This document shows, in pieces, positions 41,626 to 50,134 of a DNA stretch of 64,000 nt (positions are counted from its first letter, which is position 1; each line of letters starts with the position of its first letter). The notes beneath the pieces were generated by a model. The model did no database searches and was not told the DNA's origin. It saw only the letters and a program-made list of their open reading frames with translations. This DNA is from Nitrospirota bacterium. GTDB taxonomy: Bacteria > Nitrospirota > Thermodesulfovibrionia > UBA6902. The position numbers were made by a program, and so were the translations under genes. The stretch spans positions 1-64,000 of the forward strand of contig JACRHD010000004.1 in assembly GCA_016234115.1 (NCBI GenBank), in the 5' to 3' direction.

Positions 41626-42195
41626 TTAATTTCGAGCAGGGATAAAATCGTTTACAGTCAGGATACTGTAGACCGGATAGCCTAATGCTTCTATATTCTG
41701 CCTGCCGTTCTGTTCACATCGGTCCAGGAGAACGATGACCGCGTCTATAATAAGACCGTAATCACTGGCGGCATTTATGGCCTTTATCGTCGAATTGCCC
41801 GTTGTCACCACGTCGTCGATGATAATGACATGATCTCCTGCCATGACATCGCCTTCCACCGGAAGTTTAAGGCCGTGCTGTTTGGGCTCTTTCCTTATTA
41901 CCATGGCATTGATATGCTCTTTGGCCGTATACGACTGCATGGCTACGGCGTAGGCGATAGGGTCCGCTCCGAGGGTCAGGCCTCCGATGGCAGCCGGATG
42001 TAAGCCGAGTTCCCTGATTTTCTCATATATAATTTTACCCACGATATACATGCCGTCAGGGGACTGGGTCGTCTTCTTCAGGTTAAAATAGAAATTGCTG
42101 ACCGCCCCGGAAGACAGTTTGAATTTCGGCTCAGGACTATATTGAAAGGAGCGCTCCCGGATTATCTGAATGAGTTGTTCTCTAAGGTTGTTCAT
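41626..42195 (-). CDS. pyrE: Orotate phosphoribosyltransferase
   Basis: Couples orotate with PRPP in pyrimidine synthesis. 189 residues with FKLSSGAVSNFYFNLKKTT, GGLTLGADPIAYAVAM, VIRKEPKQHGLKLPVEG and the PRPP-binding VIIDDVVTTGNSTIKAI. No other pyrimidine genes adjoin it. On its own strand it has an extended -10 eight bases before the ATG. Confidence 0.94.
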   Translation of the reverse strand: MNNLREQLIQIIRERSFQYSPEPKFKLSSGAVSNFYFNLKKTTQSPDGMYIVGKIIYEKIRELGLHPAAIGGLTLGADPIAYAVAMQSYTAKEHINAMVIRKEPKQHGLKLPVEGDVMAGDHVIIIDDVVTTGNSTIKAINAASDYGLIIDAVIVLLDRCEQNGRQNIEALGYPVYSILTVNDFIPARN

Positions 42196-42203
42196 CGGAA
42201 GGG

Positions 42204-42212
42204 AATATAACA
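42204..42212 (-). promoter_or_regulatory. Extended -10 upstream of pyrE
   Basis: TGTTATATT on the minus strand (TG-T-TATATT), eight bases before the ATG at 42195; the gap (CCCTTCCG) has no ribosome-binding site, so the transcript is likely leaderless. Confidence 0.6.
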
Positions 42213-42287
42213 GATAGGTGAATATTTTTCAATCGGTCGAAAGCAGAATGATATATAATAACCCGGACATACGGGAACAAAAAATTG

Positions 42288-42374
42288 AACCGCAAAGGCG
42301 CAAAGGACGCAAAGTGCTTTTTGATTTAATACAAAAAATACATCCTTTCTTTGCGCTCTTCACGCCTTAGCGGT
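42288..42374. repeat. GCAAAGG-unit palindrome
   Basis: AACCGCAAAGGCGCAAAGGA with CGCAAAG on the left; CTTTGCGCTCTTCACGCC with TTAGCGGT on the right. It lies in the spacer between the divergent pyrE and DUF296 genes. Confidence 0.85.
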
Positions 42375-42413
42375 AAAAAAGCTTTTTTCATTTTTTCATG
42401 AACGGGAGGGAAT

Positions 42414-42848
42414 ATGAAATACCAGACGGGACGGGCCGGCAGGATAATCGTGGCAAAATTTGAAGATCATGAGGACGTGCTGTGCAACCTTGCGGGTCTG
42501 GCGAAGACCGAAAATATCAGGGCCGGGATTTTCTATCTCGTCGGAGGAATGAGGGAAGGCCGGATCGTTGTCGGCCCCGAAACAGATGATCTCCCGCCAA
42601 AACCGGTCTGGAAGACACTCGGGGAAAGCCATGAAGTCGTCGGGCTCGGAACAATTTTCTGGCATGACGATGAACCCAGGATACACTTTCACGGCGCCTT
42701 CGGCAAAAAGGACAAGGTCTCGGTAGGATGCCTCAGGGAAAAATCGGAGGTCTTTCTTGTCCTGGAGGCCGTCATCATCGAAATGGAAGGGATTACCGCG
42801 CGGAGAGAACTCGATCCCGTGTCGGGAATGGTGTTGCTGAAACTGTAG
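42414..42848 (+). CDS. PPC/DUF296 domain protein
   Basis: A 144-residue single-domain protein of the PPC (DUF296) family: FEDHEDVLCNLAGLAKTENIRAGIFYLVGGMREGRIV, then the metal-binding IHFHGAFGKKD and EVFLVLEAVIIEMEG. In plants the domain is attached to AT-hooks; the bacterial stand-alone form has no established function. GGGAGGG lies before the ATG. Its TAG stop is contributed by the left arm of the palindrome at 42845-42900. Confidence 0.88.
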   Translation: MKYQTGRAGRIIVAKFEDHEDVLCNLAGLAKTENIRAGIFYLVGGMREGRIVVGPETDDLPPKPVWKTLGESHEVVGLGTIFWHDDEPRIHFHGAFGKKDKVSVGCLREKSEVFLVLEAVIIEMEGITARRELDPVSGMVLLKL

Positions 42849-42900
42849 GGGCGATTCGGTGAATCGCCCTGTTGGGGGCGACCCGCCGGGTCGCCCCTAC
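42845..42900. repeat. Double GTAGGGGCG palindrome supplying both flanking stop codons
   Basis: GTAGGGGCG-ATTCGGTGAAT-CGCCC followed by GGGGGCG-ACCCGCCGGGT-CGCCCCTAC. The outer GTAGGGG/CCCCTAC arms contain the TAG stop of the DUF296 gene on one side and that of the convergent regulator gene on the other. Relatives lie at 24343-24369 and 50135-50163. Confidence 0.85.
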
Positions 42901-43445
42901 TTGACCGGTATTTTCAATTTCTTTATCTTGCTTCGCAGGGTATTGCGGTTTATGCCTAAAAGCCTTGCCGCCCTGATCTGGTTGCCGCCCGTCTCCTTCA
43001 TCACCATAACTATGAGCGATTTTTCAACTTCCGGTATGACCATGTCGTACAGGTTGAATTTTTCAAGCCGTTTAATATTCTGCATGAAGCCCTTCAGCCG
43101 GGTCTCGATAAATTTACCGACTGATTTAGGCTGCCTCTGTTTGAGGTCGAAATCTTCAGGCAGAAGCACAGGTCCTTCCGAAAGGATGCATGCCTTTTTG
43201 ACGGCATGCTCAAGCTCTTTTTCATCGCCGGGCCAATCATATGTCACGAGGTATTCCTCGGCTTCCTCCGAGATTTTTTTACTCCCTGTGCCGAGGTGTT
43301 CGTCGGACAGCCTGATAAAATGATTCGCGAGCGAAAGGATCGCCTCCTTGCGGTCCTTAAGGGGAAAGTTCTCGCCGAAGGACGCAGGAAGAGGCAATGA
43401 AAAAGAAGACTGGTTTTCCATGTTGTATGAGTTTTGAATAGACAT
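42897..43445 (-). CDS. Truncated NtrC-type regulator: AAA+ lid and Fis-type DNA-binding domain only
   Basis: A 182-residue protein matching only the C-terminal part of sigma-54 activators. LKDRKEAILSLANHFIRL and YDWPGDEKELEHAVKKACILSEGPVLLPEDF correspond to the AAA+ lid; LIVMVMKETGGNQIRAARLLGINRNTLRSKIKKL is a Fis-type helix-turn-helix. The receiver domain, Walker A/B and the GAFTGA loop are absent, and nothing upstream restores them. It may act as a DNA-binding repressor or nucleoid protein, or be a domain remnant; the intact frame and separate start suggest it is maintained. Confidence 0.82.
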   Translation of the reverse strand: MSIQNSYNMENQSSFSLPLPASFGENFPLKDRKEAILSLANHFIRLSDEHLGTGSKKISEEAEEYLVTYDWPGDEKELEHAVKKACILSEGPVLLPEDFDLKQRQPKSVGKFIETRLKGFMQNIKRLEKFNLYDMVIPEVEKSLIVMVMKETGGNQIRAARLLGINRNTLRSKIKKLKIPVK

Positions 43446-43512
43446 TTGACGAATAGTTTAAATCAGAAATCAAGTTATCGCGCCTGTTGCTTCAGGGCCG
43501 ACAGAGAATAGC

Positions 43513-44376
43513 TTAAACCAGCTTTTCCATATTGTCAATTATAATATTATCAATTAACCTCGTGTCCCCGATCCTGACCGCGAGGCATATTGCCGCCGGT
43601 GTCTTAATCTCCCGAATTTCCGCGAGATTTTCAGCGTCGACGACCTCGACATATTCCACGCCGACTAAGGGCTCGCCCTCTATTAATCCCATCATCCCGC
43701 TTTTGACGCGTCGCGCGTCGCTTATCCGGCCTGAAACCACGAGGTCTTTCCCGAGCATCAGGGACCTGAACAATATTGCAGCGGCCTTCCTTTGTTCTTT
43801 AGTCAAATACGCATTCCTTGAGCTCATCGCCAGGCCGTCCGTCTCCCTGACCGTCGGACAGACATTGACGTCAATGTCAAAGTTAAGTTCTCTTACCAGC
43901 TTCCTGATGACCGCCGTCTGCTGAAAATCCTTTTGCCCGAAATAAGCCCTGTGCGGCATTACTATATTGAAAAGTTTCGACACCACCGTCGCAACGCCGT
44001 TGAAATGACCGGGTCTCGACGCCCCGCAGAGTATTTCCCCGATATGTCCGATCTGAATGGAAGTGGAAAAGCCTTCCGGATACATCTCCCCGGCGTCAGG
44101 AAAAAATACTGCGTCCACTTTCAGCGGCGACAGTTTGTCTAAATCGCCGTCGAGGTCCCTTGGATATTTATTGAAGTCTTCTTGAGGTCCGAACTGTGTC
44201 GGGTTTACGAATATGCTGACTGCCGTAAAGACGTTTTCATCTTTAGAACGCCGCAAAAGACTCAGATGCCCCTCATGCAGCGCCCCCATTGTCGGCACAA
44301 AGCCGATGCTTTTCCCTTCAGACCTCAGCCTTGTGCTTAACGCCTGCATTTCTTTTATGGCTCGGATGGTCTGCAT
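43513..44376 (-). CDS. panC: Pantothenate synthetase (pantoate-beta-alanine ligase)
   Basis: Joins pantoate and beta-alanine with ATP. 287 residues with the HIGH-type motif VPTMGALHEGHLSLLRRSK, SIFVNPTQFGPQEDFNKYPRDLD, FGQKDFQQTAVIRKL, TVRETDGLAMSSRNAYL and the C-terminal VEYVEVVDAENL. No panB or panD neighbour. Confidence 0.96.
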   Translation of the reverse strand: MQTIRAIKEMQALSTRLRSEGKSIGFVPTMGALHEGHLSLLRRSKDENVFTAVSIFVNPTQFGPQEDFNKYPRDLDGDLDKLSPLKVDAVFFPDAGEMYPEGFSTSIQIGHIGEILCGASRPGHFNGVATVVSKLFNIVMPHRAYFGQKDFQQTAVIRKLVRELNFDIDVNVCPTVRETDGLAMSSRNAYLTKEQRKAAAILFRSLMLGKDLVVSGRISDARRVKSGMMGLIEGEPLVGVEYVEVVDAENLAEIREIKTPAAICLAVRIGDTRLIDNIIIDNMEKLV

Positions 44377-44382
44377 GATATT

Positions 44383-44475
44383 AAGGGTTCCGGGTTCAAG
44401 GGGTCAAGGGGTCGAGGGGTGAGGGGACAGGTAACGCTCCCTCTCGAACCCTTAAACCCTTGAACCCGGAACCCT
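44383..44475. repeat. Heptamer palindrome (GGGTCAA/GGGTTC units) upstream of panC
   Basis: Left arm AGGGTTCCGGGTTCAAGGGG followed by TCAAGGGGTCGAGGGG; right arm CCCTTAAACCCTTGAACCCG with GAACCCT. It fills the spacer between the panC start and the stop of the next gene. Confidence 0.85.
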
Positions 44476-44482
44476 GATCTTA

Positions 44483-44845
44483 TTACGGCATACTGACGGC
44501 TATCTCGTAGCTTCCCACGGACGTCTTGTCAGCCAGGCCCTTTTTCCAGAGGAGGTCAATGACTTTTGCTTTTGATGTCTTGGGGACCATCAGGACCAAT
44601 TTGGCGCCGAGGCCGGAGAGCTTCTTCCATTCGTCCGCCTTTTCGGGGGTGATACTACCCTCCGTCTCCACCTCCATAATAGCAAGGACCAGTCCGTGAT
44701 TGCCGAGGATCAGGTCAGGATAATACCCGTTAAATTCGTTTTTCTTTTCCGGTTCGGAGTTTGCCCTGACATCATTGTAATCCCGGGAGAGCCTGTCTTT
44801 CAGATAAGAAACCATCCAGTCGTGAATCAGTTTTTCGTTCGGCAT
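44483..44845 (-). CDS. Hypothetical protein with a possible PD-(D/E)xK-like nuclease core
   Basis: A 120-residue protein. The segment YYPDLILGNHGLVLAIMEVETEGSITPEKADEWKKLSGLGAKLVLMVPK has the spacing of a restriction-endonuclease fold (Asp, then Glu-x-Glu about 13 residues later, then an alpha-helix and beta-strand), but the final Lys is replaced by Glu or Thr, so activity is unproven. A GATAAT element lies five bases before the ATG. A stand-alone enzyme or a remnant are both possible. Confidence 0.7.
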   Translation of the reverse strand: MPNEKLIHDWMVSYLKDRLSRDYNDVRANSEPEKKNEFNGYYPDLILGNHGLVLAIMEVETEGSITPEKADEWKKLSGLGAKLVLMVPKTSKAKVIDLLWKKGLADKTSVGSYEIAVSMP

Positions 44846-44857
44846 AGCTGATTATCG

Positions 44858-44933
44858 GCCACGAATTTTCACGAATTGTCTCGAATAATAATATATCTTA
44901 TTCTTTCGTGTTTATTAGTGTTCATTCGTGGCT
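44858..44933. repeat. Intact CACGAATT palindrome
   Basis: GGCCACGAATTTTCACGAAT on the left; ATTAGTGTTCATTCGTGGCT on the right. It spans from 13 bp before one gene's start to the stop codon of the DUF3187 gene. This 76-bp form is the uninterrupted version of the compound at 24576-25054. Confidence 0.85.
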
Positions 44934-45900
44934 AAAGCTCCATCTTGTACGTAAGATTCGCAATAAAATCCGGCGAGCCGGATACGTTCAGGTCTTCTGT
45001 CAGGGACAGATCAAAACTGTTGCCGCCTTTATGATACCTTCCGCCGAAAGTAATCATAACGGCCTCCCCGTCAACGGCTTCCACGCCGGTCTCGGGGAAG
45101 AAGGATGACTGGCCCATGACCTGGACCAGCAGGCCAAACCCCTTCCCCGCGTCGGCCTCGATTGCGCCGCCTCCGTATATGAAATTTCTTAAATCTATCG
45201 TTTCATGTCCCTTCACGTCTCCGGGAAATACCGCGCCGAAACTCCAGTAGCTCATAAGCCGGTCCGTAATTCTCATGTCGAGCAGGACCGCTGCCCCGGC
45301 GTCCAGGCTGCCGTTGCCGTACCCCTCTTTGGCGTTGCCGACGGGGACTTCCACGTCCCCCTTTACACTCAGAGCAAGCCCGTTGAGGGATATCAGGGAC
45401 TTTTTCAGGGCAAGCCTGACATCGCCGAGCTTCGTGTCGCTGTGTCCTTTGACAAGCAGGACGCCGTCTTTTTTTATTTCATAGAGAAACTCATTGTTCG
45501 GTCTCCGGCTTCTTCCATAATCGGCAAACCCGAATGTACTGTGATAGGACTCGAGAAAACCGTCCATGAACCCTTCGCCGATAACGAGGACAGGGACATC
45601 CAGGTCAAACTCAATGAAATCCCTCAAGATCCTCCTGTATGTGAAATTCAGACTGGTAATCTCCATGTCGAGGTTGACGTCCCAGTCGGCCGAGCTATCG
45701 ACAGTATAGGTGCTTGAGTGCGACAGGCTCAACGACGCGGAGTTTTCCATTTCCGCCTTTTCGAGGTAAGGCTGATTCGCGTGAAGGAATATCGGATAGA
45801 GGTTCCTTGCCTGAAAGGGGCCTTCAAAGGAAAAGGCAGCGGTAAAGGGACACGCAAGAAACAGAAAAAAAAACAGGATGGCCCTCGGAGCAGTTTTCAT
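44932..45900 (-). CDS. DUF3187 family outer-membrane beta-barrel protein
   Basis: A 322-residue exported protein with a signal peptide (RAILFFFLFLACPFTAAFS) and alternating hydrophobic beta-strands to the C-terminus, which ends in TYKMEL. FQARNLYPIFL near the mature N-terminus and SLSHSSTYTVDSSADWDVNLDMEITSLNFTYRRIL are typical of DUF3187, predicted outer-membrane proteins of unknown cargo. It is 4 bp from pgk on the same strand. Confidence 0.82.
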   Translation of the reverse strand: MKTAPRAILFFFLFLACPFTAAFSFEGPFQARNLYPIFLHANQPYLEKAEMENSASLSLSHSSTYTVDSSADWDVNLDMEITSLNFTYRRILRDFIEFDLDVPVLVIGEGFMDGFLESYHSTFGFADYGRSRRPNNEFLYEIKKDGVLLVKGHSDTKLGDVRLALKKSLISLNGLALSVKGDVEVPVGNAKEGYGNGSLDAGAAVLLDMRITDRLMSYWSFGAVFPGDVKGHETIDLRNFIYGGGAIEADAGKGFGLLVQVMGQSSFFPETGVEAVDGEAVMITFGGRYHKGGNSFDLSLTEDLNVSGSPDFIANLTYKMEL

Positions 45901-47216
45901 AACGCGCTCTTGCCCGTTCTCTCCTTGTTTTCCATCAGGGCCTGGATCGGCTTCAACCCGTAAGGGCTGCCTTTTTCTATAGCGGTCAGCACCGTCCCGC
46001 CGCCAGTGAAGAAATAGTATCTCGTGCTGTCAAGAATTGACAGGTAAAGGCCCGGGCACAGGTTCTTGAATTCCTGAAGCGTGTCCCCGCCGCCGTACAT
46101 CTTCAACGCCATGGAGTTCCTGTCTATAGTCTCGTCCAGCGCCTTCGAGCCCTCGGTGAAGTGCGGGGTATATCCCATTACCGCATTCACAAAGATAGTG
46201 CTTGCGCCGAGAATTGTTTCCTCTACTTCCCCGTCCGTGAAGGACCTCGGGTCTATGTCCAGGATATATCCCCTTCGGTCATTCTTTCTGAAGTCATTGA
46301 TCGAGACGGTCCTGTATTTGCCCTCTATCCTGCCTTCCATGGTGTCCGATTCGACGATATAGGGAAGTTCGAGGATTTTCTTCTTTTGCCTGTCTATCGC
46401 AACGAGGTCTTTCGCGGCCCTGATGTCTTCCTCGGCAATCCCTTCGATGGAGATGTCATATTTGGCGCAGAGGTAGCCGTTGTACAGCACACCGCCTAAG
46501 ATGAGATGGTCCGCTTTTTCATAAATTGCATAAAGGGGCCCTATCTTGGTATCGTATTTCGATCCCGCGATGACCGCAAGAAACGGCCGGTCGGGATTCA
46601 TTACATTGTTCAGGTTCTCTATCTCCTGCTGCATCAGGAAGCCGGCATACGAAGGGATGAATTTAGTAATGTCGTATGTGGAGACATGGGGCTGCCATGA
46701 GCCGAAGGCGTCATTCACATAAACGTCCGCAAGGTCCGAAAGCTGCACTGCAAAGTTGTCCCTGAAAAATCCTTCCCCTTCCTCGCCGCGGAACCATCTT
46801 GCGTTAGGCAGATAAATTCCCCCTATCTTCCTTTCTTTCAGGTCCTTCACCGCCCTGGTCACATCATCGCATAGCCCGGCAATGCCCAGGTCCTGGTCGA
46901 TCTTGCATGCCGGGACATGAAAAGTGGTGTGAAGTTTGCGCTGCAGATATTCAACAATGGGCTCTACGGAATCGCCGGGATTGCAGGTGATCTTTCCGGT
47001 CTTTTTGTCTCTGGGCCTCCCGACGTGGGTCATCAGTATCGGGCGCCCTCCCCGGTCAACAATATAATACAGCGTGCCGAGGGTCTTATCGATCCTGAAA
47101 GGGTCCTTGATCGAGCCTTTTTTTACAACATTATGATCAAACCTGACAAGGACGACTTTCCCGTTCAGATTGGCCTCCTGAATAAGAGGCAGCCTTTTAT
47201 CCAAGGTCGAGGACAT
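45897..47216 (-). CDS. pgk: Phosphoglycerate kinase, divergent form
   Basis: A 439-residue PGK-like enzyme: substrate-binding GKVVLVRFDHNVV (DHN instead of the usual DxN), PILMTHVGRPRD, the FAVQLSDLADVYVNDAFGSWQPHVST block, and LAVIAGSKYDTKIGPL. The nucleotide-binding end reads TGGGTVLTAIEKG rather than the usual GGDSxAA, and the protein is about 40 residues longer than standard. It belongs to a divergent branch and may be a secondary isozyme. I start at 47216; upstream extension has no support. Confidence 0.88.
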   Translation of the reverse strand: MSSTLDKRLPLIQEANLNGKVVLVRFDHNVVKKGSIKDPFRIDKTLGTLYYIVDRGGRPILMTHVGRPRDKKTGKITCNPGDSVEPIVEYLQRKLHTTFHVPACKIDQDLGIAGLCDDVTRAVKDLKERKIGGIYLPNARWFRGEEGEGFFRDNFAVQLSDLADVYVNDAFGSWQPHVSTYDITKFIPSYAGFLMQQEIENLNNVMNPDRPFLAVIAGSKYDTKIGPLYAIYEKADHLILGGVLYNGYLCAKYDISIEGIAEEDIRAAKDLVAIDRQKKKILELPYIVESDTMEGRIEGKYRTVSINDFRKNDRRGYILDIDPRSFTDGEVEETILGASTIFVNAVMGYTPHFTEGSKALDETIDRNSMALKMYGGGDTLQEFKNLCPGLYLSILDSTRYYFFTGGGTVLTAIEKGSPYGLKPIQALMENKERTGKSAL

Positions 47217-47268
47217 GCAACATTTTAGCAAAAGAACAAGAAATTGGAAAGAATTTTTTGAAAACTTT

Positions 47269-48435
47269 TCAGCCGCGCTTCTCCAGCCACTCCGCCGGAT
47301 CGACAGGCCTTCCGTTGTGCCTGATTTCAAAATACAGGGCCGGTGTATTCAGAAGTTTCGACCTGGTTATTTTTCCTAAATCCGTCCCCTGGATCAGCAG
47401 GTCGTTTTTCCTCAGCGGAATGTCGGAGAGGTTCCCGTATAAGGTATTGTAGCCGTTGCCGTGGTCTATAATGAGGAGCATGCCGTAATTTTCAAAAGGG
47501 CTCGCAAATATCACCCTGCCTCCGGCTACCGCAAGCGGCGCGGCATCGGGCCCCGCCTCGATCTCTATGCCGTTTTTAAAGGTACTGATATTGAAGATTG
47601 TATCTTTGTACTCGCCGTACGGAACAAGCACTTTCCCCCGGACCGGCCACGGCAGATGCCCTTTGGCCGATACAAACCCGCTGCCGGTAATAGCCTCGGG
47701 TATTTTCTTCTTTTCTGCGCCCGCGACCACTCCCTGGATTTTTTTTGATGATGCCTCCAGTTCCCTTATTTTCTTCTCGTACGCCACCTGTTTGTCCCTG
47801 ACCCCGGCCAACAATTCGCCTTTCTTTGAGAGGTCGGCCTGTAACACCTTTTTCTTTTCCCGCGCCTCTTCTTTACCCGCTTCCAGCTCTGCGATAAGGG
47901 CCTCCATGCTGCGCTGCCTTGAGTTTATCTCCTGGATATCGTTGACATATTTTTGTATCACTCTGTTTTCATAGTTGGAAATGAGACTCATATACTTGCT
48001 CTTTCTTGACAGGTCCTGATAATCCGTTGCCGAGGCGAGGACAAAGGCATTGTCGCCATGTTGCTGTTTATAAAGAAAATTGATGTATTCCTTCAGATGC
48101 TGTTTTTGACTGTCCAGCTCACCCTTAAGCATCTCGATCTCGGATGCAATATCCCCGATTTCCGCTTGTGTACGGGACATCCGCTTCTCATAATCCCTGA
48201 GGTCCTTCTCCCGGCTGCCGATGGTCTCATTTATTTTTTCCATGCTTGCGCGTATGGCTTTTTCTTCTTCTTTCGATTCGCCGACGCTGTCCCAGGCCTT
48301 TCGGATCTTTTGCTTGATCTCATATAGCTTGTTTATCTTTTCAGCAGAGGCGTCACGGGAAATCAGAGGAGCGGGCGCCAGAGACAACAGCAGTATAAAT
48401 AGCGCCGCGGGCCTGACGATGAGGCGCCTTCGCAT
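47269..48435 (-). CDS. envC: Murein hydrolase activator EnvC (coiled coil plus degenerate LytM domain)
   Basis: A 388-residue periplasmic protein: signal peptide (about 1-30), a long coiled coil (about 32-245) and a C-terminal M23/LytM domain (about 265-385). The domain lacks the metal ligands of active peptidases: FKNGIEIEAG replaces the HxGxD site and NTLYGNLS replaces the usual HxH end, just as in EnvC, which activates amidases instead of cutting. The end ALYFEIRHNGRPVDPAEWL is typical. It starts one base before the ftsX stop, completing an ftsE-ftsX-envC operon. Confidence 0.92.
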   Translation of the reverse strand: MRRRLIVRPAALFILLLSLAPAPLISRDASAEKINKLYEIKQKIRKAWDSVGESKEEEKAIRASMEKINETIGSREKDLRDYEKRMSRTQAEIGDIASEIEMLKGELDSQKQHLKEYINFLYKQQHGDNAFVLASATDYQDLSRKSKYMSLISNYENRVIQKYVNDIQEINSRQRSMEALIAELEAGKEEAREKKKVLQADLSKKGELLAGVRDKQVAYEKKIRELEASSKKIQGVVAGAEKKKIPEAITGSGFVSAKGHLPWPVRGKVLVPYGEYKDTIFNISTFKNGIEIEAGPDAAPLAVAGGRVIFASPFENYGMLLIIDHGNGYNTLYGNLSDIPLRKNDLLIQGTDLGKITRSKLLNTPALYFEIRHNGRPVDPAEWLEKRG

Positions 48436-48436
48436 T

Positions 48437-49354
48437 TTAATACCTTATCTTTCCGATGGCCATAAAGCTCCCTGCAAGGCTCATCGCTGCGCCTGCCGCG
48501 GGGATGATCAAATACACGTACAGGGGCAGAGATGACACGATGAACCTGATCGCAGGAAGAAATTCGACCATTTTATACATGGTGAATGAATAGAGGCCGA
48601 AGATCGCAAGAGAACTGAGCGCGCCGCCCATGGTCCCTATAAAAAGACCTTCCATTAAAAAAGGCAGCCTTATGAAGCTTCTTGACGCGCCCAACAATTT
48701 CAACGTTTCTATCTCTTCTTTTCTTCTGTGGAGAAAAATCCTGATGGTGCTGTACGTGATGAATGTAACGGCGATAAATATAGCGGTCCCGAAGATAATT
48801 GAAACTATCTTCATCGCATTTACGATGGTATTAAGGGACGCCAGCCATTTTTCGCCGTACTGCACCTCCTGGACCCCGGGCCACTGTCCTATCTGCGCTG
48901 CCTTCTGTTTTACGACCGACGGGACCAGAGAATTACTTTTAAGCCTGAACTCAAAGGAAGAAGGAAGTGGGTTTTCATTGAAGACGTCGAGTATTAAGGC
49001 ATTTGGGCCCAGTGTCTTTTTTATTTCCTCGAAGGCCCGGTCCTTTGATACGAAATTAACATTTTCAATGTCCGCATCCTCCGAAAAACGCTTCTTCAGG
49101 ATAAACTCGTCTTCTTTGCTCGCGTCTTCATTGAGATATACGACCACGCCGAAGTTTTTGGCCCAGCGCTGGAGGGCCGAATTCACATTTGTATTTATCA
49201 TGATAAAGGCGCTGAGTATTGTCAGGCCGGTGCTGACAGTCAGGACCGTGAGCAGGTTGATCCATTTTTCATGGATGATGCTCTTAAAGGCGGTCTTGAC
49301 GGAGTATCGCAGGACTTCAAGCCATATATTATTGGATGAGTTTACTGTCTTCAA
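48437..49354 (-). CDS. ftsX: Cell division protein FtsX
   Basis: A 305-residue membrane protein with four transmembrane helices and a large periplasmic loop between helices 1 and 2 (about 50-180). FtsX features: KSIIHEKWINLLTVLTVSTGLTILSAF, VVYLNEDASKEDEFILKKRF, FHRRKEEIETLKLLGASRSFIRLPFLMEGLFIGTMGG. It transmits FtsE ATP hydrolysis to EnvC in the periplasm. It overlaps ftsE by 4 bp. Confidence 0.95.
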   Translation of the reverse strand: MKTVNSSNNIWLEVLRYSVKTAFKSIIHEKWINLLTVLTVSTGLTILSAFIMINTNVNSALQRWAKNFGVVVYLNEDASKEDEFILKKRFSEDADIENVNFVSKDRAFEEIKKTLGPNALILDVFNENPLPSSFEFRLKSNSLVPSVVKQKAAQIGQWPGVQEVQYGEKWLASLNTIVNAMKIVSIIFGTAIFIAVTFITYSTIRIFLHRRKEEIETLKLLGASRSFIRLPFLMEGLFIGTMGGALSSLAIFGLYSFTMYKMVEFLPAIRFIVSSLPLYVYLIIPAAGAAMSLAGSFMAIGKIRY

Positions 49355-50013
49355 CCCATGTACTCCTTTTCTATATAATGGTCGTTCAGGTAAATTACCC
49401 TGTACCCTGAGCCCTGAAAAAGTGTCTCGTCATGAGTGGCGACAAGCACGGTGGTGCCTTTGCCGTTTATCTTGCTGAAGAGCTCCATAATGGCCTTCGC
49501 GTTGTCCACATCAAGGTCGCCGGTCGGCTCATCGGCCAACAGGACAAGGGGCTTTGATACCATCGCCCTCGCGATCACGACCCTTTGCTGCTCGCCTCCT
49601 GAAAGAAACTGGGGGAACAGATTTGCCTTGTCCATCAGTTTGACTTCCTCAAGGACCTCGTTTACATAATGTCTTATTTTCCCGGGGTTCATGCCGTGTA
49701 TGCTCAGCGCGAGGGCCACATTGTCAAAGACCGTTCTGTTGGGCAGCAGTTTGAAATCCTGAAAGATGATGCCAATGTTCCGCCTTAATTCGGGGATACC
49801 GCGCTGGCTTAATCTGCTTACTTCCCAGTCGGCGACGGTAATATGCCCGGCGTCAGGACGCTCAGAACAGTAAATAAGTTTCAGCAAGGTCGTCTTTCCG
49901 GCGCCGCTCGGGCCCGTGATAAAAAGCAGGTCCCCCTTCTTGATGTTTATTGAAATAGAGTCCAGAACGGCCTTCTTCCCGAACCTTTTTGTAACATCGG
50001 CGAAAACGATCAT
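49351..50013 (-). CDS. ftsE: Cell division ATP-binding protein FtsE
   Basis: A 220-residue ATPase: Walker A GPSGAGKTTLLKLIYC, Q-loop IIFQDFKLLPNRTVFDNVALAL (the FtsE-specific DFKLLP), signature LSGGEQQRVVIARAM, Walker B LLADEPTGDLDVDNAKAIMEL and H-loop ATHDE. AGGAAG precedes the ATG. It heads the ftsE-ftsX-envC operon that controls septal peptidoglycan splitting. Confidence 0.97.
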   Translation of the reverse strand: MIVFADVTKRFGKKAVLDSISINIKKGDLLFITGPSGAGKTTLLKLIYCSERPDAGHITVADWEVSRLSQRGIPELRRNIGIIFQDFKLLPNRTVFDNVALALSIHGMNPGKIRHYVNEVLEEVKLMDKANLFPQFLSGGEQQRVVIARAMVSKPLVLLADEPTGDLDVDNAKAIMELFSKINGKGTTVLVATHDETLFQGSGYRVIYLNDHYIEKEYMG

Positions 50014-50134
50014 ATCTTCCTCGTTCTTATTTTAATGCGGGCAGTTATTACCGGATGTAATGCAGGTCACAGAAAAACCGGAATTGCGGCGACGCGGCTC
50101 GAATATCTGCATTAATAAGGAGCCAAAGTGAGGA

